From Oscillospiraceae bacterium (GTDB lineage Bacteria > Bacillota > Clostridia > Oscillospirales > Ruminococcaceae), in assembly GCA_017555565.1 (NCBI GenBank), contig JAFZGF010000040.1:1-64000 (forward strand): DNA of 64,000 nucleotides. Reading direction: 5' to 3'. A program made the position numbers and the translations under genes. The first letter of the stretch is position 1; each line of letters begins with the position of its first letter. This document shows, piece after piece, positions 31,573 through 40,311 of this stretch. The notes under the pieces were generated by a model. It was not told the origin of the DNA. It saw only the letters and a program-made list of their open reading frames with translations, and did not search any database.

Positions 31573-32031
31573 ATGAAAACAAAACAGTTTAAAACTGCTT
31601 TGTCCAGAATCCTTTGTACAGTGCTGATTGTGGCTATGGCACTTTTTACAATCGGTTGCGGACAGCAGCAGGAAAAAGAACCAACAAATAACCTGATGGA
31701 ATTTACACAGGTGTATGAAGATGGTGCAGTAATCGGTGAAGGTGAAACAGAATTCACTCTTACAGTTACTGACAAAGATGGTAACAGCAAAAAATTTACA
31801 GTTAAGACAGACAGCAAAACTGTAGGCCAGGCACTGCAGGATGTAAAAATTATCTACGGTGAAGAAGGACCATATGGGCTGTATATATCCGAAGTTAACG
31901 GCATTGTTGCAATTTATGAGCAGGACGGCACATACTGGGCATTTTATATCGACGGTGAATATGCAATGTCCGGTGTGGATACAACTGATGTTGTGGCAGG
32001 TGCCAATTACGAACTGAAAGTGGAAAAATAA
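31573..32031 (+). CDS. DUF4430 lipoprotein, probable cobalamin-binding surface protein
   Basis: This 152-residue protein has a lipoprotein signal (K-T-K-Q-F-K-T start, hydrophobic core, lipobox F-T-I-G-C near residue 29) and one DUF4430 domain (about 55-150, with D-S-K-T-V-G-Q-A-L and Y-W-A-F-Y-I-D-G-E-Y). DUF4430 resembles the C-terminal domain of transcobalamin and intrinsic factor. Together with the cobalamin riboswitch upstream this suggests it captures a corrinoid at the cell surface. Its stop overlaps the start of the ECF S component by one base. Confidence 0.85.
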   Translation: MKTKQFKTALSRILCTVLIVAMALFTIGCGQQQEKEPTNNLMEFTQVYEDGAVIGEGETEFTLTVTDKDGNSKKFTVKTDSKTVGQALQDVKIIYGEEGPYGLYISEVNGIVAIYEQDGTYWAFYIDGEYAMSGVDTTDVVAGANYELKVEK

Positions 32032-32543
32032 TGAAACTGACCGCCAGAGAAATGGCTGTTTTTTCACTGCTGGGCACGATGATGTATGCATCCAAGCTGA
32101 TAATGGAAGCTTTGCCTAATGTGCATTTGTTGGGCACTTTTGTAGTAACTTTTACAATTGTATACCGAAAAAAAGCACTGTACCCTATCTACATATTTGT
32201 GCTTTTAACCGGTATTTTTTCTGGATTTGGCACCTGGTGGCTGGCATATCTATACATATGGGCTGTGCTGTGGGCCGCTGTGATGCTGATACCCGAAAAG
32301 CTGCCGCAGAAAGCAAAAAACATACTGTATATGATTGTCTGTGCCCTGCACGGATATTGCTATGGCATACTGTATGCCCCTGCCCAGGCGCTTCTCTTTG
32401 GGCTGAATTACAAAAGTATGGTAGCCTGGATAATTGCAGGCCTGCCCTGGGATTTTATTCACGGCACAAGTAATTTTTTGTGCAGTACAATGATACAGCC
32501 GCTGGTAAAGGCGTTGAAAATTGCAGAAAAAAACAGAAGATAA
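32031..32543 (+). CDS. ECF transporter S component, probable corrinoid uptake
   Basis: This 170-residue membrane protein has about five to six helices and the small Trp/Gly-rich loops of ECF S components (F-S-G-F-G-T-W-W-L-A-Y). It gives substrate specificity to an energy-coupling-factor importer; the shared EcfA/EcfT parts are not in this window. Riboswitch control and coupling to the DUF4430 lipoprotein point to cobalamin or a precursor. This fits the CbrT/CblT-like systems of Bacillota, though the substrate is inferred. Confidence 0.82.
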   Translation: MKLTAREMAVFSLLGTMMYASKLIMEALPNVHLLGTFVVTFTIVYRKKALYPIYIFVLLTGIFSGFGTWWLAYLYIWAVLWAAVMLIPEKLPQKAKNILYMIVCALHGYCYGILYAPAQALLFGLNYKSMVAWIIAGLPWDFIHGTSNFLCSTMIQPLVKALKIAEKNRR

Positions 32544-32553
32544 ACAAAGTAAG

Positions 32554-32580
32554 ACCCCGACTGCAGGTCGGGGTTTTATT
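32554..32580 (+). terminator. Terminator of the cobalamin operon
   Basis: The stem ACCCCGAC / GTCGGGGT is followed by TTTATT, 10 bp after the stop codon. Confidence 0.85.
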
Positions 32581-32713
32581 GTTTAATAAATTCTTAGACT
32601 ATGATAATACAGATAGCTTTGTCGGTGGAAAATTATATAACAATTTGATATAATGCTGTTAGGAAAATTTGAATAGGTCGAAAAGATAAGAAGAATTTAT
32701 GGAGTAGCGGTAT

Positions 32714-33163
32714 ATGAAATTGATGAAAGCGGAAAGAATGCAATTAGAAAGAATTGTCGCTATATCAAAGAGAGCGTTTGATACAGATGTAGCAGTAGGA
32801 GGCGCAGTTGGGGACTATCCACCTGAATATGATTCAGTTATCTGGCATGCGCAAATGTTAAATGAGGGACATTTGTTCCAAGCAACCGTAGATGATGTGC
32901 TCATCGGCGGAGCAATTCTTTTTCTTAGCGAAAATAAAGAATCCTTATATGTTGGAAGAATATTTGTAGACAGTTTGCATCACAAAAAAGGGTATGGCAT
33001 CGCTTTAATGGAGCTGGTGGAAAAAACATATCCTAATGTGAAGGAAATAAACCTTGATACACCGATTTGGAATGTTAGAACAAATTCGTTTTATAAGAAG
33101 TTAGGGTATATTGAGCTGAAGCAAGAGGATGGTTTTTCCTTCTATCAAAAGAATTTGAAGTGA
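32714..33163 (+). CDS. GNAT-family N-acetyltransferase
   Basis: This 149-residue protein has the GNAT fold. The beta-4 strand is S-L-Y-V-G-R-I-F-V-D, followed by the acetyl-CoA loop H-H-K-K-G-Y-G-I-A-L-M-E-L-V-E (about 95-109). The C-terminal N-S-F-Y-K-K-L-G-Y-I-E-L is the usual GNAT ending. The acceptor substrate cannot be read from the sequence. GGAG lies about 10 bases before the ATG. The gene stands alone, followed by a hairpin-rich region. Confidence 0.87.
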   Translation: MKLMKAERMQLERIVAISKRAFDTDVAVGGAVGDYPPEYDSVIWHAQMLNEGHLFQATVDDVLIGGAILFLSENKESLYVGRIFVDSLHHKKGYGIALMELVEKTYPNVKEINLDTPIWNVRTNSFYKKLGYIELKQEDGFSFYQKNLK

Positions 33164-33798
33164 TAATTCTTATTCCCAAAACTGTTAATCCAATTCCAAT
33201 TTAACACACAACAAAAAGCTCCCCTGTGCAATGGGAGCTGTCATTTTTGCTGGAAATGACTGAGGGGGTGTCATTCTGAAAGGCGTAGCCTTGAAGAATC
33301 GCATAACCACAGATTAATAGTCCAGCAACTCCTCCGAGCAAAATCTTTGATTTCGCCCACCTCCCCTACAAGTATGGGAGGCTTTCTTTTTATCTTTATC
33401 TATTCGCCAAATTCCAATTTATCTAATAATCAATTTATACGTATAACCACAAAACTCCCCTTATGAATCATAAGGGGAGTTGTTTTGTATACAGACAACC
33501 ACCAGCTTAGCTGGTGGAAAATGCTTTAGCTTCAAGCATTAAGCGAAGCGAAATGTCATTCCGAGCATAAGCGAGGAATCTTTGCAATTAAATAAACATA
33601 AAAATAATTGCTCTACAGAAAGCTGTAGAGCAAAGATTCTTCGACTCGTTACACTCGCTCAGAATGACATATTACCACTTTAGTGGTTGCAGTGCGCGTA
33701 ATGCAGTTGATGAATTTTCAACACCTCTTGAGAGGTGAGTCAGTAGTACGCCCTTATAGGGCTTGTGCAAACCACCAGCTTGCTGGTGGTTTTGATTT
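33164..33798. repeat. Hairpin-dense intergenic region with interspersed repeats
   Basis: No gene is supported in 635 bases. At least eight perfect or near-perfect hairpins occur: AGCTCCC/GGGAGCT near 33217-33240; CCTCCC/GGGAGG near 33361-33382; AACTCCCCTTATGA/TCATAAGGGGAGTT near 33451-33481; CCACCAGC/GCTGGTGG at 33499-33517 and again at 33772-33789; GCTCTACAG/CTGTAGAGC near 33610-33631; ACCTCT/AGAGGT; and GCCC/GGGC pairs. Three copies of a GTCATTCTGAGC...GAAGAATC-type repeat lie at 33269-33302, 33553-33585 and, inverted, at 33630-33670. Confidence 0.75.
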
Positions 33799-34728
33799 TT
33801 ATCTTTTCTGTGCTGCTGTGCTGTGGAGATAGTTTTTGAATTTAACGCCGTCAAACTTGGTTACAACTGTAACGTTGTGTGGTTCTTTGCTGTCAAAATC
33901 ATAAACGATCTGGCCGTAGCCTGGTTCAGATTTGGATTCACAGCGTGCTGTGCAGGTGCGCTGTTCAAGAACAACACCTTCGCAAAGGGCAGCTGCAACA
34001 GCTGTTGGGTCAGGCTGGCTGATAATATCCTTGCCGTAGAAATCGATGTTGAACTGCAACAGTTTGGAGTTTGCTTTAACTACAAAATCACCGAATTCTG
34101 TGCCATAGCTGAGGAGTTTTTCTCTGTCTTCCTTGTCTACTTCTGCAACGCCATAGCAGGCATCCAGCGGAACAAATGTTACAGGAATACCGCTCTGAAG
34201 AACGATATCACAGCTTTCTGCATCAACCCAGATATTGTATTCAGCATTAGGTGTAACTGGGTTAGGCATCTGATACTGACCGCCCATTGTCCAGATACGT
34301 TTAACACGTTTCATAGCTTCCAGGTTCAGCATTACTGCCATAGCGATATTTGTCATAGGGCCAAGAGTGATGATTTCCAAGTCATCATATTTAAGGGCAA
34401 GTTCAATGATTTTATCAACTGCGTGGCCAGGTGTGAAAGGCAGGGTTGTTTTGGAAAGACCAACATCAGAAAGGCCATCTTTACCGTGGGCATTTTCACC
34501 TGTCATAGGAGCGCGCCACAGAGGTTTTGTCATACCAGTATAAACCGGTGGCTGGTCAGCTTTGCCAATTTCTACAGCAACACGTCCGTTTATATTGGCT
34601 GTTTCGTGGTCCAGAACGCCTGCGCAGATTGTGATTGCTTCTACAACACAGCCAGGGTCACGGAGAGCAAGTATACACGCAACCAGGTCGTCGCTGGCGG
34701 CGTCTGTGTCTATAATAAATCTTCTCAT
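33799..34728 (-). CDS. Inosine/uridine-preferring nucleoside hydrolase
   Basis: This 309-residue enzyme cleaves ribonucleosides to base and ribose. The calcium-binding motif D-T-D-A-A-S-D-D (about 6-13) is intact. I-T-L-G-P-M-T-N-I-A is the second conserved block, and A-E-Y-N-I-W-V-D-A-E (about 164-173) the third. The C-terminal S-Q-P-D-P-T-A-V-A-A carries the expected active-site region. The ATG at 34728 is chosen because GGAGGT lies before it; an in-frame ATG at 34740 lies upstream of that site. It forms an operon with a shorter, degenerate paralogue upstream. Confidence 0.9.
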   Translation of the reverse strand: MRRFIIDTDAASDDLVACILALRDPGCVVEAITICAGVLDHETANINGRVAVEIGKADQPPVYTGMTKPLWRAPMTGENAHGKDGLSDVGLSKTTLPFTPGHAVDKIIELALKYDDLEIITLGPMTNIAMAVMLNLEAMKRVKRIWTMGGQYQMPNPVTPNAEYNIWVDAESCDIVLQSGIPVTFVPLDACYGVAEVDKEDREKLLSYGTEFGDFVVKANSKLLQFNIDFYGKDIISQPDPTAVAAALCEGVVLEQRTCTARCESKSEPGYGQIVYDFDSKEPHNVTVVTKFDGVKFKNYLHSTAAQKR

Positions 34729-34739
34729 AATTACCTCCA

Positions 34740-35468
34740 TTATTTAACAGCTGTGATAACTGTGTGTCTCTTGCCTGTTGCTCTGAAACCATTGATAGGG
34801 TTCTGGCCTGCAAGGTCAATAATTGTCTGGCCGCGTGTGAAACCGATGCCTGTATCTACAGTAAGGAATGCATCCCAGGTGTCACATTCTGCACCAAGAA
34901 CAACATCAAGTGCTGTCATAGGTAAATTGTCTGTGATGTGTGCAGGGATAAGTGTAAGATCGATACCAGCTTTGAAAACTGTTTCGGTAGCTTCAACGTC
35001 AGCAAGAATATTGTGCTGTGATGTAGGTGTGGTTGTCTGAAAGCCCAGCAGTGCACCACCGGCAATATAGATTCTCTTTACATTTTTCATTGCTTCTTCA
35101 TCTTTCAGAATAGCAAGGGCAACGTTGGAAAGTGTGCCAAGGCAAAGAATTTCCAGGTCTTCTACTTCTTTCGCGCTGTCGATAAGGAAGTTTACAGCGT
35201 GTTTTTCTTCAAATGTGTATTCTGTTGCTGTAGCTGGGCATGTTTTGCCTGCAATATAGTCTTTCAGCAGCATTGGGCGCTGTGCACCTTTGAAAACAGG
35301 CACATCTTTTACAGCTTTTACAGCGTTGATATTCAGGTTGCACAGATCATCATAGTTTTCCACGTCTGGTGAAACTGTTACACCAAGAATATTCAGTTCT
35401 TTGTTTTCAAGAGCTTTTACAAGAGCGTCCTGGCCCAAAGAAGCGATATCTACAATAAGGTTTTTCAT
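34740..35468 (-). CDS. Degenerate nucleoside hydrolase paralogue
   Basis: This 242-residue protein aligns with nucleoside hydrolases along its length: L-C-L-G-T-L-S-N-V-A-L-A-I-L, R-I-Y-I-A-G-G-A and S-Q-H-N-I-L-A-D-V-E-A-T. The first strand reads V-D-I-A-S-L-G-Q-D-A instead of D-T-D-x-x-x-D-D, so most calcium ligands are missing. It is about 70 residues shorter than active members. It probably lacks hydrolase activity, and may pair with the active enzyme encoded directly downstream (about 10 bp between its stop and that start) as a regulatory or structural subunit. This is inference. Confidence 0.8.
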   Translation of the reverse strand: MKNLIVDIASLGQDALVKALENKELNILGVTVSPDVENYDDLCNLNINAVKAVKDVPVFKGAQRPMLLKDYIAGKTCPATATEYTFEEKHAVNFLIDSAKEVEDLEILCLGTLSNVALAILKDEEAMKNVKRIYIAGGALLGFQTTTPTSQHNILADVEATETVFKAGIDLTLIPAHITDNLPMTALDVVLGAECDTWDAFLTVDTGIGFTRGQTIIDLAGQNPINGFRATGKRHTVITAVK

Positions 35469-35539
35469 TATAGCCTCCTTGAAAGTTTATTAATAAACGT
35501 ATTTACCTATTTTAATAGTAACATTTTACCATATAAAAA

Positions 35540-35572
35540 AGCAAGGAAAGACATTGCCTTTCCCTGCTGAAA
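35540..35572 (-). terminator. Terminator of sppA
   Basis: On the minus strand a GCAGGGAAAG / CTTTCCTTGC stem is followed by TTTTTT, 27 bp past the sppA stop codon. Confidence 0.8.
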
Positions 35573-35598
35573 AATTATAGTTTTTTATGTGCAAAAAG

Positions 35599-36558
35599 TC
35601 AGTCTGCCATCATATAAAGTGGCACACCGGAAAGCTGTGAAGATGTGATTTCTTCCATAATTTCCATATCGCTCTGTGGCATTATCTGGCCAACACCATA
35701 AAGCAGTTGATCCAAAAGTGTGGCTGAGGAAGCAAACTGTTTTTTATAGCCTTCCACACCTGTTTTTTCTTCCATCAGTGCAAGGGCTTCTTCCCATCCT
35801 TCCACTTTGTCAACAAGCCCGTTTTCAACCGCCTGGGTAGCTGTATACACCCTGCCGTCTGCCAGGACTTTAACAGTTTCTATATCCATATTTCTTGATT
35901 TTGCAACAATATCTGTGAAAATGCCATAGCTTTCGTCCACCATTGACTGATAGATGGCACGCTGATCATCTGTAAGTGTGCCTGCAGATGAACCCATTGC
36001 CTTGTTTTCACCGGTGGCAATTATGATTTCTTCCAGGCCCAGTTTTTCATACAGACCTTTCATATTTACGTATGAAATAATTACACCTATAGAGCCTGTG
36101 CGGCAGTTTCTGTTGGCTGAAATATAATCTGCGGCGCAGGAAATGTAATAGGCACCTGATGCAGCTGTCTGTTCAAAATACGCGTGGATTGGTCTGCCTG
36201 TCTTTTCTTTGTATTCCATAAGTTTAAGATAGAATTCATCAGAATGATAAACTGTACCGCCACCGCTGTTCACTTTAAGCAGGATGCCGTGGTTGGTCTC
36301 ATCTTCAATAAGACTGTCCACATAATTCATAAGGTTTGAATGGTTGTAGCTGTAAGAATCCACAGGCGATGCAGGCGCAGCCTGTATAGTGCCTGAAATT
36401 GTGATTATCGCAAAGCTTTCATCAGGTGATTCTTCCATCTGTACTGTACCGCCACTGATTACAGAGCCTACACAGCCTGCCATCATAAATACAAAGACCA
36501 GGGACAATACTGCTAAAGCTACAAGTCCGTTTCGTTTAGTGTTTTTAGTCTTTTCCAT
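35599..36558 (-). CDS. sppA: Signal peptide peptidase SppA, membrane or lipid anchored
   Basis: This 319-residue serine protease degrades leftover signal peptides. The N-terminus has a hydrophobic segment (about 12-28) ending in M-M-A-G-C, which could act as anchor or lipobox. The S49 domain carries the catalytic Ser in T-A-A-S-G-A-Y-Y-I-S and the Lys in the following N-R-N-C-R-T-G-S-I-G-V / T-G-E-N-K-A-M-G-S region. Length is normal for the short Bacillota form. The ATG at 36558 with GGAG upstream is preferred over a TTG at 36570. It lies downstream of pnp in the same direction. Confidence 0.88.
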   Translation of the reverse strand: MEKTKNTKRNGLVALAVLSLVFVFMMAGCVGSVISGGTVQMEESPDESFAIITISGTIQAAPASPVDSYSYNHSNLMNYVDSLIEDETNHGILLKVNSGGGTVYHSDEFYLKLMEYKEKTGRPIHAYFEQTAASGAYYISCAADYISANRNCRTGSIGVIISYVNMKGLYEKLGLEEIIIATGENKAMGSSAGTLTDDQRAIYQSMVDESYGIFTDIVAKSRNMDIETVKVLADGRVYTATQAVENGLVDKVEGWEEALALMEEKTGVEGYKKQFASSATLLDQLLYGVGQIMPQSDMEIMEEITSSQLSGVPLYMMAD

Positions 36559-36638
36559 TTTTATCTCCAAAATCTGATATATATATTCATTATATACTTT
36601 ATTACAATAAATTCAATGATATATCTGTGAAATAACAA

Positions 36639-36667
36639 AGCCCTGCGGTTTTCTGCAGGGCTTTTAT
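36639..36667 (-). terminator. Terminator of pnp
   Basis: The stem AAAGCCCTGC / GCAGGGCTTT lies just past the pnp stop codon. Confidence 0.7.
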
Positions 36668-36673
36668 CAGAGA

Positions 36674-38785
36674 TTATTTGTTTTCTTCTCTTTTTGCGTT
36701 GATTTTTGCGATAGCATCTTTTCTGGACAGGTTGATTCTGTTCTGGTCGTCAATTTCTGTAACCATTACGAGAATTTCATCGCCTACGTTTACAACGTCT
36801 TCAACTTTTGCAACGCGTTTTTCATCCAGTTTGGAGATGTGTACCAGACCTTCTTTACCTGGTGCGATTTCAACGAATGCGCCAAAGTTCATCAGTCTTG
36901 TAACAACGCCTTTGTAGATTGAACCTGGTTCTGGATCGTCTACGATTGTTTTGATGATATGGTAAGCTTTGTTAAGGTTGTTAGCATCCAGACCGGAGAT
37001 AAATACGCTGCCGTCATCTTCGATGTCGATCTGAACTTCACATTCAGCGCAGATTTTCTGGATAACTTTACCGCCTTTACCGATAACATCTTTGATTTTT
37101 TCTGGGTCAATTTTCATTGACTTCATTTTTGGAGCATATTTGGACAGTTCTGCTCTTGGTGCTTCGATAACTGGTGCCATAATATCATCAAGGATATGCA
37201 GTCTTGCTTTGCGGCATTTTTCAAATGCTTCTTCGATGATTTCGTATGTGAGACCGTCAACTTTGATATCAACCTGGATAGCTGTGATACCTTTGTGTGT
37301 ACCGCCTACTTTAAAGTCCATATCGCCGTGGAAGTCTTCCAGACCCTGGATATCCAGCATTGTCATCCAGCGGTCGCCTTCTGTGATAAGACCAACAGAG
37401 ATACCAGCAACTGGTGCTTTGATTGGTACACCAGCATCCATCAGTGCCAGTGTGGAGCCACAGATAGAAGCCTGTGATGTAGAACCGTTGGAAGAAAGAA
37501 CTTCAGAAACAACACGGATTACGTATGGGAATTCTTCCTGGGATGGGAGAACTGGAACCAGAGCTCTTTCAGCCAGAGCACCGTGACCGATTTCACGTCT
37601 GCCTGGGCTTCTTGGAGCGCGAGCTTCACCAACAGAGTATGGTGGGAAGTTGTACTGGTGCATATATTTCTTTTCATATACATCCTGCAGACCGTCGATC
37701 AGCTGACCGTCTTTCATTGTGCCCAGTGTAGCAACAGAGAGAACCTGTGTCTGGCCACGTGTGAACATACCTGAACCGTGAACTCTTGGCAGCAGACCAA
37801 CTTCAGCAGACAGTGGACGGATTTCGTTGATACCACGGCCGTCAACACGTTTGCCTTCATCCAGCAGCCAGCGGCGAACAACGAATTTCTGCAGTTTGTA
37901 CATGCATTCGTCAATCATACCTGTCTGTTCTGGGTACATTTCGTCGAATTTTTCGTGAACTTCTGTGTAGATTGGGTTCAGTCTTGCTTCGCGAACATTT
38001 TTGTCATCTGTATCAAGTGCAAATTTCACTTTGTCCAGAGCAAATTTTTTGATAGCTTCGAACATATCGTGGTCAACTTCAACGTGCTGGAATTCGTATT
38101 TTGGTTTGCCGATTTCAGCTACCATCATATCAACAAAGTCGATGAATTTTTTGATTTCTTCGTGACCTGTTCTGATAGCGTTCAGCATTGTTGTTTCGTC
38201 AACTTCGTGAGCGCCAGCTTCGATCATAACAACTTTTTCGCGGCTGCAAACAAGTGTAAGATCCAGTTTGTTAGTTTCTTTCTGTTTTGCGTTTGGCATC
38301 AGAACGATTTCGCCATCTACCAGACCTACAGAGATACCGCCGATTGGGCCGTTGAATGGAACGTCAGAAATGCAAGTTGCGATGATAGCACCCAGCATAC
38401 CAACGATTTCTGGATCGCAGTCTGGTTCAACTGACATAACTGTCATAACGATGGAAACATCGTTTCTCATATCTTTTGGGAACAGTGGGCGCATTGGTCT
38501 GTCAACAACACGGCTGGACAGAACTGCGCTTTCACCTGGGCGGCCTTCTCTTCTGAGGAAGGAACCTGGGATTCTGCCTACAGAATAGATTTTTTCTTCA
38601 AAGTCTACTGAGAGTGGGAAGAAATCAATGCCGTCTCTTGGTGATGGGCTCATTGTTACGTTGGCAAGAACAACTGTTTCGCCGTATCTTACCAGACAGG
38701 AGCCGTTAGAAAGTGCACACATTTTGCCAGTTTCAACAACAAGTTTTCTGCCGGCAAACATAGTTTCAAATACTCTAAAACTCAT
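36674..38785 (-). CDS. pnp: Polynucleotide phosphorylase
   Basis: This 703-residue exoribonuclease degrades RNA with phosphate and joins the degradosome. Two RNase PH domains are visible (about 10-225 and 315-545; the second has R-A-P-R-S-P-G-R-R-E-I-G-H-G-A-L-A-E-R-A). A KH domain (about 555-615, V-I-G-K-G-G-K-V-I-Q) and an S1 domain (about 620-690, G-V-V-T-R-L-M-N-F-G-A-F-V-E) follow. Length is normal. AGGAG precedes the ATG. It follows rpsO, the usual bacterial order, and a hairpin in the 187-bp gap may act in processing or termination. Confidence 0.97.
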   Translation of the reverse strand: MSFRVFETMFAGRKLVVETGKMCALSNGSCLVRYGETVVLANVTMSPSPRDGIDFFPLSVDFEEKIYSVGRIPGSFLRREGRPGESAVLSSRVVDRPMRPLFPKDMRNDVSIVMTVMSVEPDCDPEIVGMLGAIIATCISDVPFNGPIGGISVGLVDGEIVLMPNAKQKETNKLDLTLVCSREKVVMIEAGAHEVDETTMLNAIRTGHEEIKKFIDFVDMMVAEIGKPKYEFQHVEVDHDMFEAIKKFALDKVKFALDTDDKNVREARLNPIYTEVHEKFDEMYPEQTGMIDECMYKLQKFVVRRWLLDEGKRVDGRGINEIRPLSAEVGLLPRVHGSGMFTRGQTQVLSVATLGTMKDGQLIDGLQDVYEKKYMHQYNFPPYSVGEARAPRSPGRREIGHGALAERALVPVLPSQEEFPYVIRVVSEVLSSNGSTSQASICGSTLALMDAGVPIKAPVAGISVGLITEGDRWMTMLDIQGLEDFHGDMDFKVGGTHKGITAIQVDIKVDGLTYEIIEEAFEKCRKARLHILDDIMAPVIEAPRAELSKYAPKMKSMKIDPEKIKDVIGKGGKVIQKICAECEVQIDIEDDGSVFISGLDANNLNKAYHIIKTIVDDPEPGSIYKGVVTRLMNFGAFVEIAPGKEGLVHISKLDEKRVAKVEDVVNVGDEILVMVTEIDDQNRINLSRKDAIAKINAKREENK

Positions 38786-38933
38786 TTTTTGTCTCCTTTT
38801 TTAATTCTTTATCAGGTGGCAAGAGAGTTTATATTTTCAGCAATTAGTTCAGTATTTATCAATGTGATAAACACTCAAATTACTGCTAAATATAATATCC
38901 TCCCTTGCCATATTCGCTTAAAATATAGACTTA

Positions 38934-38962
38934 AAGGCAGATGTTGCCATCTGCCTTATTGG
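38934..38962 (-). terminator. Hairpin between rpsO and pnp
   Basis: The stem AAGGCAGATG / CATCTGCCTT lies just downstream of rpsO. The T-run is short, so partial termination or RNA processing is possible. Confidence 0.55.
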
Positions 38963-38972
38963 ACTATGTGAA

Positions 38973-39227
38973 TTATTTACGCAGACCCAGTTTTGCAACG
39001 ATTGCACGGTATCTTTCGATATCTGTTTTCTGGAGGTATGCGAGAAGGTTACGACGACGACCTACCATTTTGAAGAGGCCACGACGGGAGTGGTGGTCCT
39101 GTTTGTTTGTTTTGAGGTGTTCTGTCAGGTGGTTGATTCTTGCTGTGAGCAGAGCGATCTGTACTTCTGGAGAACCTGTGTCACCTTCGCGCATTGCGTA
39201 TTTTGCGATAATTTCCTGTTTGTTCAT
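38973..39227 (-). CDS. rpsO: 30S ribosomal protein S15
   Basis: This 84-residue protein has the S15 signature: [16 protein letters not shown] and D-H-H-S-R-R-G-L, ending [11 protein letters not shown]. It binds the central domain of 16S rRNA. It is a few residues shorter than the usual 88-89. The start at 39227 (M-N-K-Q-E-I-I-A) has AAGGTG upstream; a longer in-frame ATG at 39320 has no family match. A near-consensus promoter lies at 39334-39362, and the 100-base leader may hold an autoregulatory structure, as known for S15. Confidence 0.95.
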   Translation of the reverse strand: MNKQEIIAKYAMREGDTGSPEVQIALLTARINHLTEHLKTNKQDHHSRRGLFKMVGRRRNLLAYLQKTDIERYRAIVAKLGLRK

Positions 39228-39333
39228 AATTGTTTCACCTTTCTTAATATATATTTGCCCAAGACTCAGTATAGGGTATGGTGAGTGCCGCCCCGCGGCT
39301 GTGCCCCTGTACCGATTCATAGGTCACTATGAG

Positions 39334-39362
39334 ATTATATCATTATTCGACCTGTTTGTAAA
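39334..39362 (-). promoter_or_regulatory. Promoter of rpsO-pnp
   Basis: On the minus strand TTTACA, exactly 17 bases and a perfect TATAAT are present. The leader that follows contains a GC-rich hairpin around 39275-39310. Confidence 0.8.
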
Positions 39363-39387
39363 GTAGAATAATAAAAAATTTTGAAGA

Positions 39388-40311
39388 TTATTTGGCTAAA
39401 ATGCCAGTTTTTTCCAAATATTCCTTTGCCTTTACTGCACTGGAATAAATCATATCTCCCAGTTGCTGCAGGCTGTCGAATTTTCTCGCTTCAAAAAGGA
39501 AGGAGTAGAAATCCACCTGAATATTCTGATTGTAGAGGTCACCTTCAAAACCCAGAATAAATGTTTCGCATGTATAGCCTGAGCCATTTACTGTAGGGCG
39601 GTTGGTAAGACCTGTGGCTGACGGATATTTTTTGCCATTAACTGTGGTACAGGTGATATATACACCTGGTTTAGGGCTGCACATATGTGGTGGATACACC
39701 TGGTTTATTGTAGGTGTGCCGATAGTACGGCCGATTTTTTTGCCGTGCAGTACCTGGAAATTTACACCATATGGTCTGCCCAGCATAGCAGAGGCTTTTT
39801 CTATGTTGCCGTCTGCCAGTGCATTTCTTATTGCTGTGCTGCTGACAATTTCGCCATCGAAACAAACTGTATCAGCCTGCACAAAAACAATATTGTATTT
39901 TTCGCACAGCTGTTTAAGCACCTGCACGTTACCCCGTCTGTTTTTGCCGAAAAAGAAATTTTCTCCGCAGAAAACAGCCTGTGCACCCATTGAATCTATA
40001 AGAATATTTTTTACAAATTCTTCTGGTGTAAGGGATGAAAAATCAAGAAAATCAGGTGAATAGAACAAGTCTATGCCCATATTTCTCATCAAATCAAGTT
40101 TCTGGGCTGATGTAACAATATCCTTGCCTTTATGGCCCAATGTAACTGATTTTGTAAAAGTGAAAACAGCTTTTTTCAGATTATTTTCACAGGCGTAGGC
40201 ACACATCTGATTTATAAGAGACTGGTGTGCAATGTGTACGCCGTCAAAATACCCCAGAGCAACAGCAGTTTTTTCTGTGTTGCGCCAGGAAATATTGTAA
40301 ACTTCAAGCAT
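39388..40311 (-). CDS. ribF: Bifunctional riboflavin kinase/FAD synthetase
   Basis: This 307-residue enzyme makes FMN from riboflavin and FAD from FMN. The N-terminal adenylyltransferase domain has G-Y-F-D-G-V-H-I-A-H-Q-S-L and S-S-T-A-I-R-N-A-L. The C-terminal kinase domain has G-R-T-I-G-T-P-T-I-N, then G-V-Y and the F-I-L-G-F-E-G-D-L-Y block. Length is normal. Its ATG shares a base with the truB stop (TGATG), so it is translated as part of the long leftward operon and is its last gene. Confidence 0.95.
   Translation of the reverse strand: MLEVYNISWRNTEKTAVALGYFDGVHIAHQSLINQMCAYACENNLKKAVFTFTKSVTLGHKGKDIVTSAQKLDLMRNMGIDLFYSPDFLDFSSLTPEEFVKNILIDSMGAQAVFCGENFFFGKNRRGNVQVLKQLCEKYNIVFVQADTVCFDGEIVSSTAIRNALADGNIEKASAMLGRPYGVNFQVLHGKKIGRTIGTPTINQVYPPHMCSPKPGVYITCTTVNGKKYPSATGLTNRPTVNGSGYTCETFILGFEGDLYNQNIQVDFYSFLFEARKFDSLQQLGDMIYSSAVKAKEYLEKTGILAK

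Noticed and set aside
33164..33798. CRISPR array in the repeat-rich interval
   Set aside because: The repeats are palindromes of different sequence and spacing, with no regular unit of repeat and spacer and no cas genes nearby.
33823..35040. Long plus-strand frame of 405 codons across the nucleoside hydrolase pair
   Set aside because: It runs antisense to two genes with clear family motifs and has a Cys/Phe/Asn-rich composition typical of a shadow frame. No ribosome binding site or domain is visible.
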